Position numbers and translations under genes: made by a program
Notes under the pieces: model-generated
What the model saw: only the letters and a program-made list of their open reading frames with translations
Databases searched by the model: none
What the model was told of the DNA's origin: nothing
Shown here: in pieces, positions 56,170 to 64,000 of the stretch
Position numbering within the stretch: the first letter of the stretch is position 1
Layout of the letters: every line of letters begins with the position of its first letter
Assembly (NCBI RefSeq): GCF_004137085.1
Contig: NZ_QYBC01000001.1
Location: 310,001-374,000, forward strand
DNA length: 64,000 bases
Reading direction: 5' to 3'
From: Lichenibacterium ramalinae
GTDB taxonomy: Bacteria; Pseudomonadota; Alphaproteobacteria; Rhizobiales; Beijerinckiaceae

Positions 56170-56748
56170 TCACGCCACCACGGTTCGTCCCGGCTTGGAA
56201 TGGCTCCATCCCGCCGGTTCCCCATCCTGCGCATTGCGCGTCCTGATACGGCTCGCATGCAGCGTGGTCTGCCGGATGGAGCGCAGGGGGGTGAGACGGG
56301 GTAGGCTGCGGAGTTCGACGGCCTCGTCATCCAGCGCGCCGGGAAGGTCGTCGGGAACGTCCAGGCCCGACGGCACCACGGCCCGGCGCGACACCCACAT
56401 GCCGACAGCGTCGATGTCCTCGAAGCCACAGGCCGGCAGGGCGTAGCGGTAGAGGACCGCGGCCCGGAGCCTGTCGCGCCAATCGTCCTCGATGAAGGCG
56501 ATGGCCCGACAGCTGCGGCCGCCGAACCAGGCGTCGCGGTCCTCCGGGCTCGTCGTGTCGGTGGGCCAGATCACGGTGCGGGGGCATTCGCGGGGGGAGA
56601 GGTAGAGCAGGCCGTGGCGACTGTCGGTCGCCCAGACCAGCGGCCCGTTGAGCCAGGCACGGTCGGGGCCGCGGTCCACGGCGACGCGCAGGGTGCGCGG
56701 CACGAAGACCGCGATGCCGGGATCGTCGCCGAAGTGGAACAGACTCAT
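56170..56748 (-). CDS. DUF6886 family protein
   Basis: This 192-residue cytosolic protein starts MSLFHFGDDPGIAVFVPRT, which matches the short uncharacterised family DUF6886 as I recall it. Further conserved-looking parts are LVWATDSRHGLLYLSPRECP, RTVIWPTD and AIAFIEDDWRDRLRAAVLYR. Relatives are about 160-190 residues. Its function is unknown; the fold may resemble ADP-ribosyltransferase-like domains, but I cannot show the catalytic residues. The gene appears to be alone. The 134 bases between it and the histidine kinase hold no gene. Confidence 0.75.
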   Translation of the reverse strand: MSLFHFGDDPGIAVFVPRTLRVAVDRGPDRAWLNGPLVWATDSRHGLLYLSPRECPRTVIWPTDTTSPEDRDAWFGGRSCRAIAFIEDDWRDRLRAAVLYRYALPACGFEDIDAVGMWVSRRAVVPSGLDVPDDLPGALDDEAVELRSLPRLTPLRSIRQTTLHASRIRTRNAQDGEPAGWSHSKPGRTVVA

Positions 56749-56882
56749 GGCGATGGAACGCGCCGCAAGGATCTCGCGAGCATGATCTGAGCAGAAGGTA
56801 ATTCCAATAGCCAATTGTTCTGCCGGAGCCGGTGCCCGACGGTGCCGCCTCCGCCCGCTCCCGTCCGCGCGAGAAGGGCGCC

Positions 56883-58937
56883 CTACGTCTCCGGTCCGCC
56901 CAGCACCAGCCGCAGCGCGCGGGCGAGCTCGTCCCGCCGGTAGGGCTTGTTGAGAACCGGCAGCTCGCCGTGGCCGATGACCTGGCCCTCGTCGAGGTCG
57001 GCGACATAGCCGGAGGTCAGCAGCACCTTGAGGCCGGGGCGGAGGCGCTGGGCCTCGGCGGCGAGCTGCGAGCCGTTCATGCCGCCCGGCATCACCACGT
57101 CGGAGAACAGCACGTCGACCCGCCCGGCGCTGGCGAGCCGCTCCAGCGCCTCGGCGGCGTTGCGGGCCACGACGACGCGGTACTGCAGCTCCTCCAGGCT
57201 TTCCACCGCCATGCCCAGCACCTGTTCGTCGTCCTCGACGAGCAGCACGGTCTCGCCCTCGGCGGCGCGGCGCAGCGGGGTGGCGCCGGCGCCCCCGGTC
57301 CCCGCCTCCTCGGCCGCGGGGTCGCTCGAGCGCGGCAGGCACAGGCTGATGGTGGTGCCGACGCCGACCTCGGACTCGATCTCGACGAAGCCCTTGGCGC
57401 TGCGGGTGAAGCCGTAGACCTGGCTGAGGCCGAGCCCCGTCCCCTTGCCGACGTCCTTGGTGGTGAAGAAGGGCTCGAAGACGCGCTGCAACGTGTCGGG
57501 CGGGATCCCGACGCCGGTGTCGCTGACCGACACCACCACGTAGGGCCCCGGCGCCACCCCCTTGTCGGCGACCGCCGCCATGCCGAGGTGGAGGTTGCGG
57601 CTCCGCACCGCGATGCGGGCCGGCGCCGTCGTCGCCTCGGTGGCGTCGCGGGCGTTGACGATGAGGTTGAGCACGGCGGACTCGAACTGCGCCGGGTCGA
57701 TGCGGACCGGATCGATGGCGGGATCGAGGTCGAAGACGAGCTCGGCCGTCCCGGCCGCGGCACGCTCGGCGAGGGAGCGGAAATCGAGCAGCAGGCGGTT
57801 GGGGTTCAGCGTCTGCGGCCGCAGCATCTGGCGGCGCGAGAAGGCGAGGAGCTGCTGGGTCAATTGTTCGCCGCGCCGCGCCGCCCCCATGGCGGCCTCG
57901 GCCAGCCGCTTCACCCGCTCGCCCTGTTCGGGGCGGCGCAGGATCATGTCGAGGCCGCCGACGATCACGGTGAGGAGGTTGTTGAAGTCGTGCGCCACGC
58001 CCCCGGTGAGCTGGCCGATGGCTTCCATCTTCTGCGCCTGGCGCAGCGCTTCCTCGGTCAGCCGCTGGTCGCTGCGGTCCATGACGATGCCGGCCATGCG
58101 GCTCGGCCGGCCGGCGGCGTCGTATTTCAGCCGGCCCTTCAGGTTGATCCAGCGCACGACGCCGTCGTGGCGCTCGATGCGGCATTCGAGGTCGAGCGAC
58201 CCCGTTTGGAAGGCGGCCTCGGAGGCTTCCGCGACGAGCGGCAGGTCCCGCTCCACCACATGAGCGAGGAAGCTCTGCCAGCCCCAGGCGTCGAGCGGGG
58301 CGGCATAGCCGAAGAGGGCGTCGTGCTGGGGCGAGCGGCGCGCCCTGTCCGTGTCGAGATCGAGGTCCCAGGAGCCCATGCCGGCGGCATCGAGGGCGAA
58401 TTCCAGCGTTTCGCGCGCCGCTTCGAGTTCCACGGTCCGCTCCCCCACGCGCCGTTCGAGGTGGAGGTTGGCGAAGCGGAGCTCCTCCTGGGCGCGCTCC
58501 CGCTCGTGGATGTGCCGGCGGGCCTGGTACTGGCGCTGGCGGGCCCGCAGCGCGGAGGCCGCCGCGCTGGCCAGCGTTTCGGCGTTGATGGGCCGCTCCA
58601 GCAGCACGACGTTGCCGAGCCGGGCCAGCAGGGCCGAGGCGCGCCCGGACCGGCGGCCGGCCTGCCGGGTGGCGAGGACGATGAAGGGGAAGTCGGACCA
58701 GGGCGGCTGCGCGTCGAGCCAGGCGGCGAAGCCCGACATGTCGCGTTCCGCCAGCGTTTCTTCCGTGACGATGGCGGCGCCCGCCCCCTCCCGCAGGCCG
58801 GCCAGCCAGGCCGCCAGGTCCGGGCAGGCCCGCGTCGCGACCCCGGCGCGGTGCAGCACCTGCTCGATCACGGCGGCGTCGCGACCCCGGGGCGCCAGGA
58901 CGAGGACGCGGTCCTCGCCGTCCGCGAAGAGGCTCAC
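56883..58937 (-). CDS. Hybrid sensor histidine kinase with PAS and receiver domains
   Basis: This 684-residue protein contains, in order, an N-terminal receiver-like region without the phospho-acceptor pattern (VLVLAPRGRDAAVIEQVL; IVLATRQ...LLERPI, residues about 10-115), a coiled coil, a PAS/PAC domain (about 185-300; EFALDAAGMGSWDLDLDTD), the HisKA box with phospho-His in GGVAHDFNNLL (about 330), a HATPase domain (VLNLIVNARDA; SDTGVGIPP; GKGTGLGLSQVYGF) and a C-terminal receiver (LLVEDDEQV; acceptor Asp in LFSDVVMPGG). No membrane segment is seen. The ATG overlaps the KaiC-like gene stop by 4 bp, so the two are co-translated. It is probably the output or partner of that ATPase. Confidence 0.93.
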   Translation of the reverse strand: MSLFADGEDRVLVLAPRGRDAAVIEQVLHRAGVATRACPDLAAWLAGLREGAGAAIVTEETLAERDMSGFAAWLDAQPPWSDFPFIVLATRQAGRRSGRASALLARLGNVVLLERPINAETLASAAASALRARQRQYQARRHIHERERAQEELRFANLHLERRVGERTVELEAARETLEFALDAAGMGSWDLDLDTDRARRSPQHDALFGYAAPLDAWGWQSFLAHVVERDLPLVAEASEAAFQTGSLDLECRIERHDGVVRWINLKGRLKYDAAGRPSRMAGIVMDRSDQRLTEEALRQAQKMEAIGQLTGGVAHDFNNLLTVIVGGLDMILRRPEQGERVKRLAEAAMGAARRGEQLTQQLLAFSRRQMLRPQTLNPNRLLLDFRSLAERAAAGTAELVFDLDPAIDPVRIDPAQFESAVLNLIVNARDATEATTAPARIAVRSRNLHLGMAAVADKGVAPGPYVVVSVSDTGVGIPPDTLQRVFEPFFTTKDVGKGTGLGLSQVYGFTRSAKGFVEIESEVGVGTTISLCLPRSSDPAAEEAGTGGAGATPLRRAAEGETVLLVEDDEQVLGMAVESLEELQYRVVVARNAAEALERLASAGRVDVLFSDVVMPGGMNGSQLAAEAQRLRPGLKVLLTSGYVADLDEGQVIGHGELPVLNKPYRRDELARALRLVLGGPET

Positions 58938-60481
58938 GGCGCGGCGTCGCGCGCGGTGTCGTGTGCGGAGGCCTCGCCGGGCAGCATGGCGATCCGCCCC
59001 CGATAGGCCGGCAGCCCCGTCAGCACGCCTTCGAAATCTCCGAGGGCCTGGCCGACCTGCAGGCCCTGGCTGGTCAGGCGCAGCTCGCGGATGGTGCGCT
59101 CATGCGCGTTGACGCGGCTCTTCACCACCGCCAGCGCCGTCCTGACCTGGCCGGCGGCCTCGAAGAAGCGGAACAGCAGGATGCAGTCGCTGAGGTAGCT
59201 GAGGTCGACGTCGCTGCGCACCTCGCCGACGACGCCGTGCTGGCCGAGCGCCAGCAGCGTGGTGACGCCCTGCTGGTTCAGGTAGCTCAGCAGCTCGTGC
59301 ATCTGCAGGATGAGGAACTCCTCGCCCGGCATGGCGTGCAGGTAGGCGTTGAGGCTGTCGATGACGACGAAGCGCGAGCCGCGGTCTTCGACGGCCGCCT
59401 TGACCCGGGCGGAGAACTCGCCCGGCGACAGTTCCGCGGGGTCGATCTGCAGGATGGTCAGAAGCCCGCTGGCGACGTGGGGGGCGAGGTCGAGCCCCAG
59501 CGCGGCCGAGCGGGCGAGCAGCGTCGCCAGGCCCTCGTCGAAGAGGTAGTAGGTGGCGGGCTCGCCCCGCTCCAGCGCCGCCAGCATGCAGCGCACGCCC
59601 GTCGTGGTCTTGCCGACGCCGGAGGGGCCCAGCAGCAGCGTGTTGGTGCCCGGCACGAGGCCGCCGCCGAGCAGCAGGTCGAGCTCCGGCGAGCCCGTGC
59701 CGCGGGCCGTGGGATCGAAGCGCGCGTGGTGTTCGGCCGCGACCAGGCGCGGGAACACCCGCACGCCGCCCGTCTCGAGGTTGAAGTCGTGGTAGCCGCC
59801 CCGGAACTTGATGCCGCGCATCTTGACGACGCGCAGGCGGCGGCGCTCCGGCCCGAACTGGCGGGGCGCCTGTTCGAGCGAGACGACGCCATGGGCGATG
59901 CTGTGGAGCTGCAGGTCGCCCGGCTCGGACGTCCGGTCGTCGAGCATCAGCACCGTGCAGCTCCGGCGGGAGAAGAACTGCTTCAGGGCCAGGATCTGGC
60001 GCCGGTAGCGCAGGGGGTTCTGCGCCAGCAGCCGCAGCTCCGACAGGCTGTCGAACACGACGCGGGCCGGCCGGATCTCGTCGACGCGGGCGATCACCTC
60101 GCGCACGGTTTCGCCGAGCTCGATCTCGGAGGGATGCAGGATCGTCTGCTCGCTGTCGGGGTCGAGGCCCATCTCGCTGACGAGCTCGAAGACGTCGACG
60201 GCGTCGAGCGACCAGCCATGCGTGGCGGCGGCGGCCCGCAGCTCCTCGCCGGTCTCCGACAGGGTGACGTAGAGCGGGCGCTGCCCCTCGGCGGCGCCTT
60301 CGAGCAGGAACTGCAGCGCGAGCGTCGTCTTGCCGGTGCCGGGCGTGCCTTCGAGCAGGTAGAGCCGGTCCGGCGTCAGGCCGCCGCCGAGGATGTCGTC
60401 GAGCCCCGGCACGCCGGTCGAGATGCGGCCCCGCGGCAGGGGCGGCAGGTCGTCGGCCTGCCCATCGCTTGCTTCGGTCAT
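58934..60481 (-). CDS. KaiC-like double-domain ATPase
   Basis: This 515-residue protein has two RecA-like KaiC domains. Domain 1 carries Walker A EGTPGTGKTTL (Lys51), a catalytic-Glu region LSETGEEL and Walker B VVFDSLSELR. Domain 2 carries Walker A GPSGVGKTTTG (Lys291), FDEGLATLL and Walker B FVVIDSLNAYL. The length equals cyanobacterial KaiC. No kaiA or kaiB is nearby; instead the stop overlaps a hybrid histidine kinase start. Such kaiC-kinase pairs occur in alphaproteobacteria and are thought to form light- or stress-signalling modules rather than a full clock. The serine/threonine autophosphorylation pair of the second domain is not clearly identifiable by eye. Confidence 0.93.
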   Translation of the reverse strand: MTEASDGQADDLPPLPRGRISTGVPGLDDILGGGLTPDRLYLLEGTPGTGKTTLALQFLLEGAAEGQRPLYVTLSETGEELRAAAATHGWSLDAVDVFELVSEMGLDPDSEQTILHPSEIELGETVREVIARVDEIRPARVVFDSLSELRLLAQNPLRYRRQILALKQFFSRRSCTVLMLDDRTSEPGDLQLHSIAHGVVSLEQAPRQFGPERRRLRVVKMRGIKFRGGYHDFNLETGGVRVFPRLVAAEHHARFDPTARGTGSPELDLLLGGGLVPGTNTLLLGPSGVGKTTTGVRCMLAALERGEPATYYLFDEGLATLLARSAALGLDLAPHVASGLLTILQIDPAELSPGEFSARVKAAVEDRGSRFVVIDSLNAYLHAMPGEEFLILQMHELLSYLNQQGVTTLLALGQHGVVGEVRSDVDLSYLSDCILLFRFFEAAGQVRTALAVVKSRVNAHERTIRELRLTSQGLQVGQALGDFEGVLTGLPAYRGRIAMLPGEASAHDTARDAAP

Positions 60482-60580
60482 CACGCCCCCGTCCAACCCG
60501 CCCGCACCGGGCCGGCGCATCGTCCAACGTCGTCCCCCGGCTCCCTATGCGATCTTCCCCGGCCCCGTCCAGGGGCGCGG

Positions 60581-60616
60581 GACCGCAGGGGGCGGCAAGA
60601 CCGCAGGGGGCGGCAA
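60581..60616. repeat. 18-bp tandem repeat upstream of the flavin reductase
   Basis: Two identical 18-bp copies (GACCGCAGGGGGCGGCAA) at 60581-60598 and 60599-60616, with a partial third. It lies in the divergent promoter region between the KaiC-like and flavin-reductase genes. Confidence 0.75.
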
Positions 60617-60699
60617 GACCGCGAGCGGCCCCGCACAGGAGCTTGTGCGGCCCCGGCCGATCGCCCTATGGATCGCCCGGGACCAGGACGGAACGGACG

Positions 60700-61323
60700 A
60701 TGACCGACGAGATCCACTCTTACGAACCCGCCCGGGGCCACGGCCTGGCCCACGACCCGTTCAACGCCATCGTGGGGCCGCGACCCATCGGCTGGATCTC
60801 GACGGTCGACGGCGACGGCCGCCGCAACCTCGCCCCCTACAGCTTCTTCAACGCGTTCAACTACGTGCCGCCGATCGTAGGCTTCTGCTCCATCGGCGCC
60901 AAGGACAGCCTGCGCAACGCCGAGGCGACCGGCGCCTTCGCCTGGAACCTCAGCACGCTGCCGCTGGCCGAGGCCATGAACGCCTCCTGCGCGGCGGTCG
61001 GACCGGGGGTGGACGAGTTCGCGCTGGCCGGCCTGACGCCGGCGCCGTCGCGGCTGATCGCGGCGCCCCGCGTCGGCGAGAGCCCGGTGTCGTTCGAGTG
61101 CCGGCTGACCCAGGTCGTCCGGCTCAGGACCGCCGAGGGCCGCGAGGTCGACAGCTGGATGGTGTTCGGCGAGGTGGTGATGGTGCACATCGCCCGGCGC
61201 CTCCTCAAGGACGGCGTCTATCAGACGGCGGCGGCCGAGCCGATCCTGCGCGGCGGCGGCCCGGGCGACTATTTCAGGATCGGCGAGGACCAGAAGTTCG
61301 TGATGCTGCGCCCGCGCGCCTGA
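60700..61323 (+). CDS. Flavin reductase family protein
   Basis: This 207-residue FMN-binding split-barrel protein is of the flavin-reductase family. NAIVGPRPIGWISTVDGDG and RRNLAPYSFFNAFNYVPPIV are diagnostic, and GFCSIGAKDSLRNAEATG follows. Such proteins either reduce FMN with NAD(P)H for a partner oxygenase or act as flavoprotein oxidoreductases themselves. GGACGGAACGGACG precedes the ATG. The gene diverges from the KaiC-like/kinase operon with a 218-bp gap carrying an 18-bp repeat. No partner oxygenase gene is nearby. Confidence 0.9.
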   Translation: MTDEIHSYEPARGHGLAHDPFNAIVGPRPIGWISTVDGDGRRNLAPYSFFNAFNYVPPIVGFCSIGAKDSLRNAEATGAFAWNLSTLPLAEAMNASCAAVGPGVDEFALAGLTPAPSRLIAAPRVGESPVSFECRLTQVVRLRTAEGREVDSWMVFGEVVMVHIARRLLKDGVYQTAAAEPILRGGGPGDYFRIGEDQKFVMLRPRA

Positions 61324-61353
61324 CCTTCGGCCTGACGGCCGGAGCGCGCGGCC

Positions 61354-63744
61354 TCACCCGCCCGCCGGACCGATGGCGTCCCAATAGGACCAGCCCCAGT
61401 CGCAGCTCCGGCGGCAGCGCGTTTCGGCGATGACGGAGCGGAGGCCGGGCGGCAGGTCGAGGTCGGCCGATTGCGGGCCGCGGTCGCCCGCCACGGCCGC
61501 CGGGTCGAGGCAGCGCGTCCACAGCGGGGGCGCGCCGGGCGCGGGGGCGATGGCGAAGCACACGCCCTCGGTCCGGCCCTCGGTGAAGGCGCCGTCGTAG
61601 AGGCCGAAGCCGACGTGCAGGCGGCGCACGCCCTCGGCCGGCACCGTGAGGTCGGTCGGCGCCGGCGCCGACAGCTTCTCGCCGTCGAGGTCGGCGGAGC
61701 GGCCCATCGCCCGGACGCTGCGCAGCCAGGGGACGGCGCGGTCGAGCGCGGCCCGGAGCGGCGCCGCTTCCGGGCTCGGCGGGGTTTCGGGCACGGTGAC
61801 GGCCCGCAGCTCCACCGCCATCGTGCCGGCGTAGAAGAGGCGCGCCAGGCGCGAGCCGCCCACCTCGAACCCGGTGACCTCGGCCCCCCCCGCCTCGGCG
61901 CCGTGGCCGTCGGCGAGTTCGGCGAAACCATCGGCATCGCCGACGACGGGGGACAGCAGGAAGCCGCCCGCCGCCAGCGCCGGGATGAAGCGCGACGAGC
62001 GGGTGGCGCCGCCCGCCAGCGTCACCCGCAGGCTGAGGGCCGGCGGCCGGAACAGCAGGGCGGCGAGCCGCCCCAGCAGGGTTTCGCCCACGGTGATGCG
62101 GGCGAAGACCGGCCCGCGGGTCGGCAGCGCCACGGGCTCGCCGAGCCGGGCCGCGAGCCGCACCGGCGGCCCGAGCACGTCGGGCAGCGGCGCCGCCCGG
62201 CGCTTCAACGCCACCCAGTCGCCGATCTTCAGCGTGGGCTCGTAGCGCTCCAGCAGCGCCGGCCACAGCGCGCCCTCCGTCATGGCGGGGTAGCGGTCGT
62301 CGAGGCCGCCGGGGCCGAAGATCACCCAATCGGGCGCCGTGGGCCCGCCGTAGAACCGCGCGTTGGCGGCGATCAGCCCCGCCGTATAGGTCGAATATTC
62401 CTGGAAGCTCGGCCGCGGCCGATAGTCGAGGCGGTTCGCCAGCACGGCGCTCTGGGCCGACGGCACGGTGTCGACGCCGCCGGCGAGCGCCGGCAGGGGC
62501 TGGGCGGTGCGGATCGCCTCGAAGGCCGCCGCCTTGGCCTGCCGGGCCTCGGCGGCGAAGCGCGCGGGCGAGCGCAGGAACCGGCCCCAGGCGTCGATCT
62601 CGGTGACGAGCTGCACCCGCATGTCGCCGTAGATCTCGGGAAGCTGTTCGGGCTGCCGGTCCGTGGCGGCGAGGAGGAACAGCGGCGCCACGACCCACAG
62701 AACGGCCAGCGCCGCCGCCCCGAGCGCCGCGGCGCCCGCCGGGGAGCGCCGCAGCACGGGGCCGACGGCGAGCGCGAGGGCGGCCAGGCCGAGCAGCGAC
62801 CAGGCGATCTGCGGGTGGGTGTCGGCCCGGACGAAGCCGGCCTTGAGGGCCAGCACGAGGGCGACGGAGCAGCCCAGCGCCGCGCTCGTCCGCCCCCAGC
62901 CGCCGGGGGGGCCGCACAGGGCCGCCACTGCGACCAGCCCGGCGGCGGCCGCCAGATAGGCCAGGATCTCGCCGCGGGCGGCCGGCAGGTACATGGCTTC
63001 GCCGTAGCCCGCCGCCACCTGGCCCTGCAGGTCGAGATAGGCCGGCAGGTCGGCGAGGCGCTGCCCGCAGGCCAGGAAGGCAGCGAGGGCCGCGCCGAGG
63101 ACCACCGGCACGAGGAGCGGCCAGCGCCGGCGGGCCAGCACGGCCCGGGCATCGGCCAGGACCGCGAGGCCGAGCGCCAGGACGCCGTAGCTCGTCTTGG
63201 CGAGGGCCAGGACGCCGAGCAGGGCGAAGCCGGACAGCACGGCGGCCCGCGCCGCGCGGTGCCGCGGCGGCCGCGACAGATCCAGCAGCAGCAGCGCCAC
63301 GGCGAGCGCGAAATAGAAGCTGTCCTGGTCCTGGGCGAGGTCGGCGGCGAGGCCGGCGGCGGTGCCGAGCGCCGCCAGGCCGACGAGGAGGCCGCCCCGC
63401 GCCCGGCCGGCGACGGCGAGGCCAGCCAGGCAGGCGACGGCGCCGCCGCCGGCCAGCGCCACCGCCAGCAGCACGGGCAGGTCCCGAACGAGATAGCCGT
63501 CGGTGAAGTAGCGCGTCACCAGGGCCGAGGCCGGCCCGTAGGTGAAGGCGAGGTCGACGCCCCAGCGCGCCGGGCGCGTCGCCGCCTCGCCCAGCACCGC
63601 CACCCAGGAGGCGTCGAGCCCACCCGAGGGAAAGCCGATCGACAGGGGACGGAGCACGAAGACCAGCGTGGCCACCGCCACGGTCAGCCAGGCCACGAGG
63701 ACCGCGGCGCCAGGCCCGGTCCCCCTCACGTCGCCCCTCGCCAC
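61354..63744 (-). CDS. Large hypothetical membrane protein
   Basis: I do not recognise this family. The 796-residue protein has about 10-12 hydrophobic segments in its N-terminal half (for example AVLVAWLTVAVATLVFVL, LPVLLAVALAGGGAVACLAG, AAGLVAVAALCG) and a soluble C-terminal part of about 330 residues that is probably periplasmic. The layout resembles membrane glycosyltransferases or polymerases of the GT-C type; SIGFPSGGLDASWVAVLGEA and FTYGPASALVTRYF near the start are reminiscent of such proteins, but no catalytic motif is certain. The GTG start follows GGGGAGG. It ends 30 bases from the convergent flavin-reductase gene. Confidence 0.8.
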   Translation of the reverse strand: MARGDVRGTGPGAAVLVAWLTVAVATLVFVLRPLSIGFPSGGLDASWVAVLGEAATRPARWGVDLAFTYGPASALVTRYFTDGYLVRDLPVLLAVALAGGGAVACLAGLAVAGRARGGLLVGLAALGTAAGLAADLAQDQDSFYFALAVALLLLDLSRPPRHRAARAAVLSGFALLGVLALAKTSYGVLALGLAVLADARAVLARRRWPLLVPVVLGAALAAFLACGQRLADLPAYLDLQGQVAAGYGEAMYLPAARGEILAYLAAAAGLVAVAALCGPPGGWGRTSAALGCSVALVLALKAGFVRADTHPQIAWSLLGLAALALAVGPVLRRSPAGAAALGAAALAVLWVVAPLFLLAATDRQPEQLPEIYGDMRVQLVTEIDAWGRFLRSPARFAAEARQAKAAAFEAIRTAQPLPALAGGVDTVPSAQSAVLANRLDYRPRPSFQEYSTYTAGLIAANARFYGGPTAPDWVIFGPGGLDDRYPAMTEGALWPALLERYEPTLKIGDWVALKRRAAPLPDVLGPPVRLAARLGEPVALPTRGPVFARITVGETLLGRLAALLFRPPALSLRVTLAGGATRSSRFIPALAAGGFLLSPVVGDADGFAELADGHGAEAGGAEVTGFEVGGSRLARLFYAGTMAVELRAVTVPETPPSPEAAPLRAALDRAVPWLRSVRAMGRSADLDGEKLSAPAPTDLTVPAEGVRRLHVGFGLYDGAFTEGRTEGVCFAIAPAPGAPPLWTRCLDPAAVAGDRGPQSADLDLPPGLRSVIAETRCRRSCDWGWSYWDAIGPAGG

Positions 63745-63855
63745 CCCGCGCCTCCCCGCCGTCCGCGCCGCCTGCGCCCTCCGCGCCCTCTGGCGCCGGC
63801 GGCCTGCATAGCGGGTCGGGGCCGCGCAGGGCAAACGGCCGGGGCGAGCCGGCGC

Positions 63856-64000
63856 TCACCGGGCGTCGCCCCGTCGCCGCGCGGGCTTGGCGCCGGCGGC
63901 ATCGCGGGCGCTGTCGCCCGTGCCCCGGACCTGGACGATGCGCTGCAGCGTGTCGAACCAGAACGGGGCGCCGAACAGGGAGGCGGCGGCGACCGTCAGC
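63856..64000 (-). CDS. Partial membrane protein, C-terminal end only
   Basis: A reading frame enters from the right edge and ends at TGA (63856-63858). The 47 visible residues start LTVAAASLFGAPFWFDTLQR and end in a basic, arginine-rich tail (KPARRRGDAR). The segment GAPFWFDTLQR is one I recall as the end of alphaproteobacterial membrane proteins, where a hydrophobic helix is followed by this motif. The function cannot be told from this part. Confidence 0.6.
   Translation of the reverse strand, partial: LTVAAASLFGAPFWFDTLQRIVQVRGTGDSARDAAGAKPARRRGDAR

Noticed and set aside
59100-60527. Long open frame in another frame of the KaiC-like gene
   Set aside because: It lacks any domain and reads as a GC-rich shadow of the ATPase.

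Overview
The window is about 70% G+C or more, with tightly packed, often overlapping genes and many GTG starts. Gene content points to an alphaproteobacterium of the Hyphomicrobiales (Rhizobiales), probably near Methylobacteriaceae, Beijerinckiaceae or Lichenihabitantaceae. The supporting traits are the betaine-lipid genes, a carotenoid operon, an Omp31-type barrel protein and rhizobial-type intergenic palindromes. No rRNA, tRNA, CRISPR array, insertion sequence or integrase was found. The placement is inferred from gene families, not from a database search.

Layout. 1-4.9 kb: the end of a GGDEF-EAL protein, an exported unknown, a transglutaminase-like protein with a small partner, and a zinc alcohol dehydrogenase. 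5-11.1 kb: an outer-membrane barrel, a 535-residue unknown paired with an MsrQ-like heme membrane protein, a cupin, and a Wzc-like protein without a recognisable P-loop. 11.4-17.7 kb: housekeeping genes (accA, an L,D-transpeptidase lipoprotein, a UbiH-type hydroxylase, xerC) and a secreted Asp-box protein. 17.7-29.9 kb: a TonB-dependent siderophore receptor, then a sugar and small-molecule block (family-1-like glycosidase, ABC exporter, lactonase, AGE epimerase, fused aconitase X, class V aminotransferase) and a Coa1-type membrane protein.

30-34.5 kb: a carotenoid operon (hydrolase, crtY, crtI, crtB) in which every junction overlaps. 34.7-39.6 kb: a LysR regulator facing a TRAP transporter (P, Q, M) joined to a class III aminotransferase. 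39.8-42.4 kb: a Nudix hydrolase, an MFS transporter and a 2H phosphoesterase. 42.4-43.9 kb: a small AT-richer island with an overlapping pair, a 96-residue protein and a HEPN-like protein, resembling a toxin-antitoxin module. 43.9-50.1 kb: phosphopentomutase, a YejF-type double ABC ATPase, an ankyrin protein, a small repeat-headed protein, and an MFS/AraC pair.

50.4-55.3 kb: clpB with a heat-shock-type promoter candidate, divergent from btaA-btaB, which make the betaine lipid DGTS. 55.3-61.3 kb: a GNAT protein without an obvious start codon, a pair of inverted palindromic elements, a DUF6886 protein, a KaiC-like ATPase translationally coupled to a hybrid histidine kinase, and a flavin reductase. 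61.4-64 kb: a large unknown membrane protein and the tail of another.

Short tandem duplications of 15-32 bp recur across the window. Two of them include the stop codon of the adjacent gene; others lie between genes or inside coding sequence as in-frame peptide repeats.
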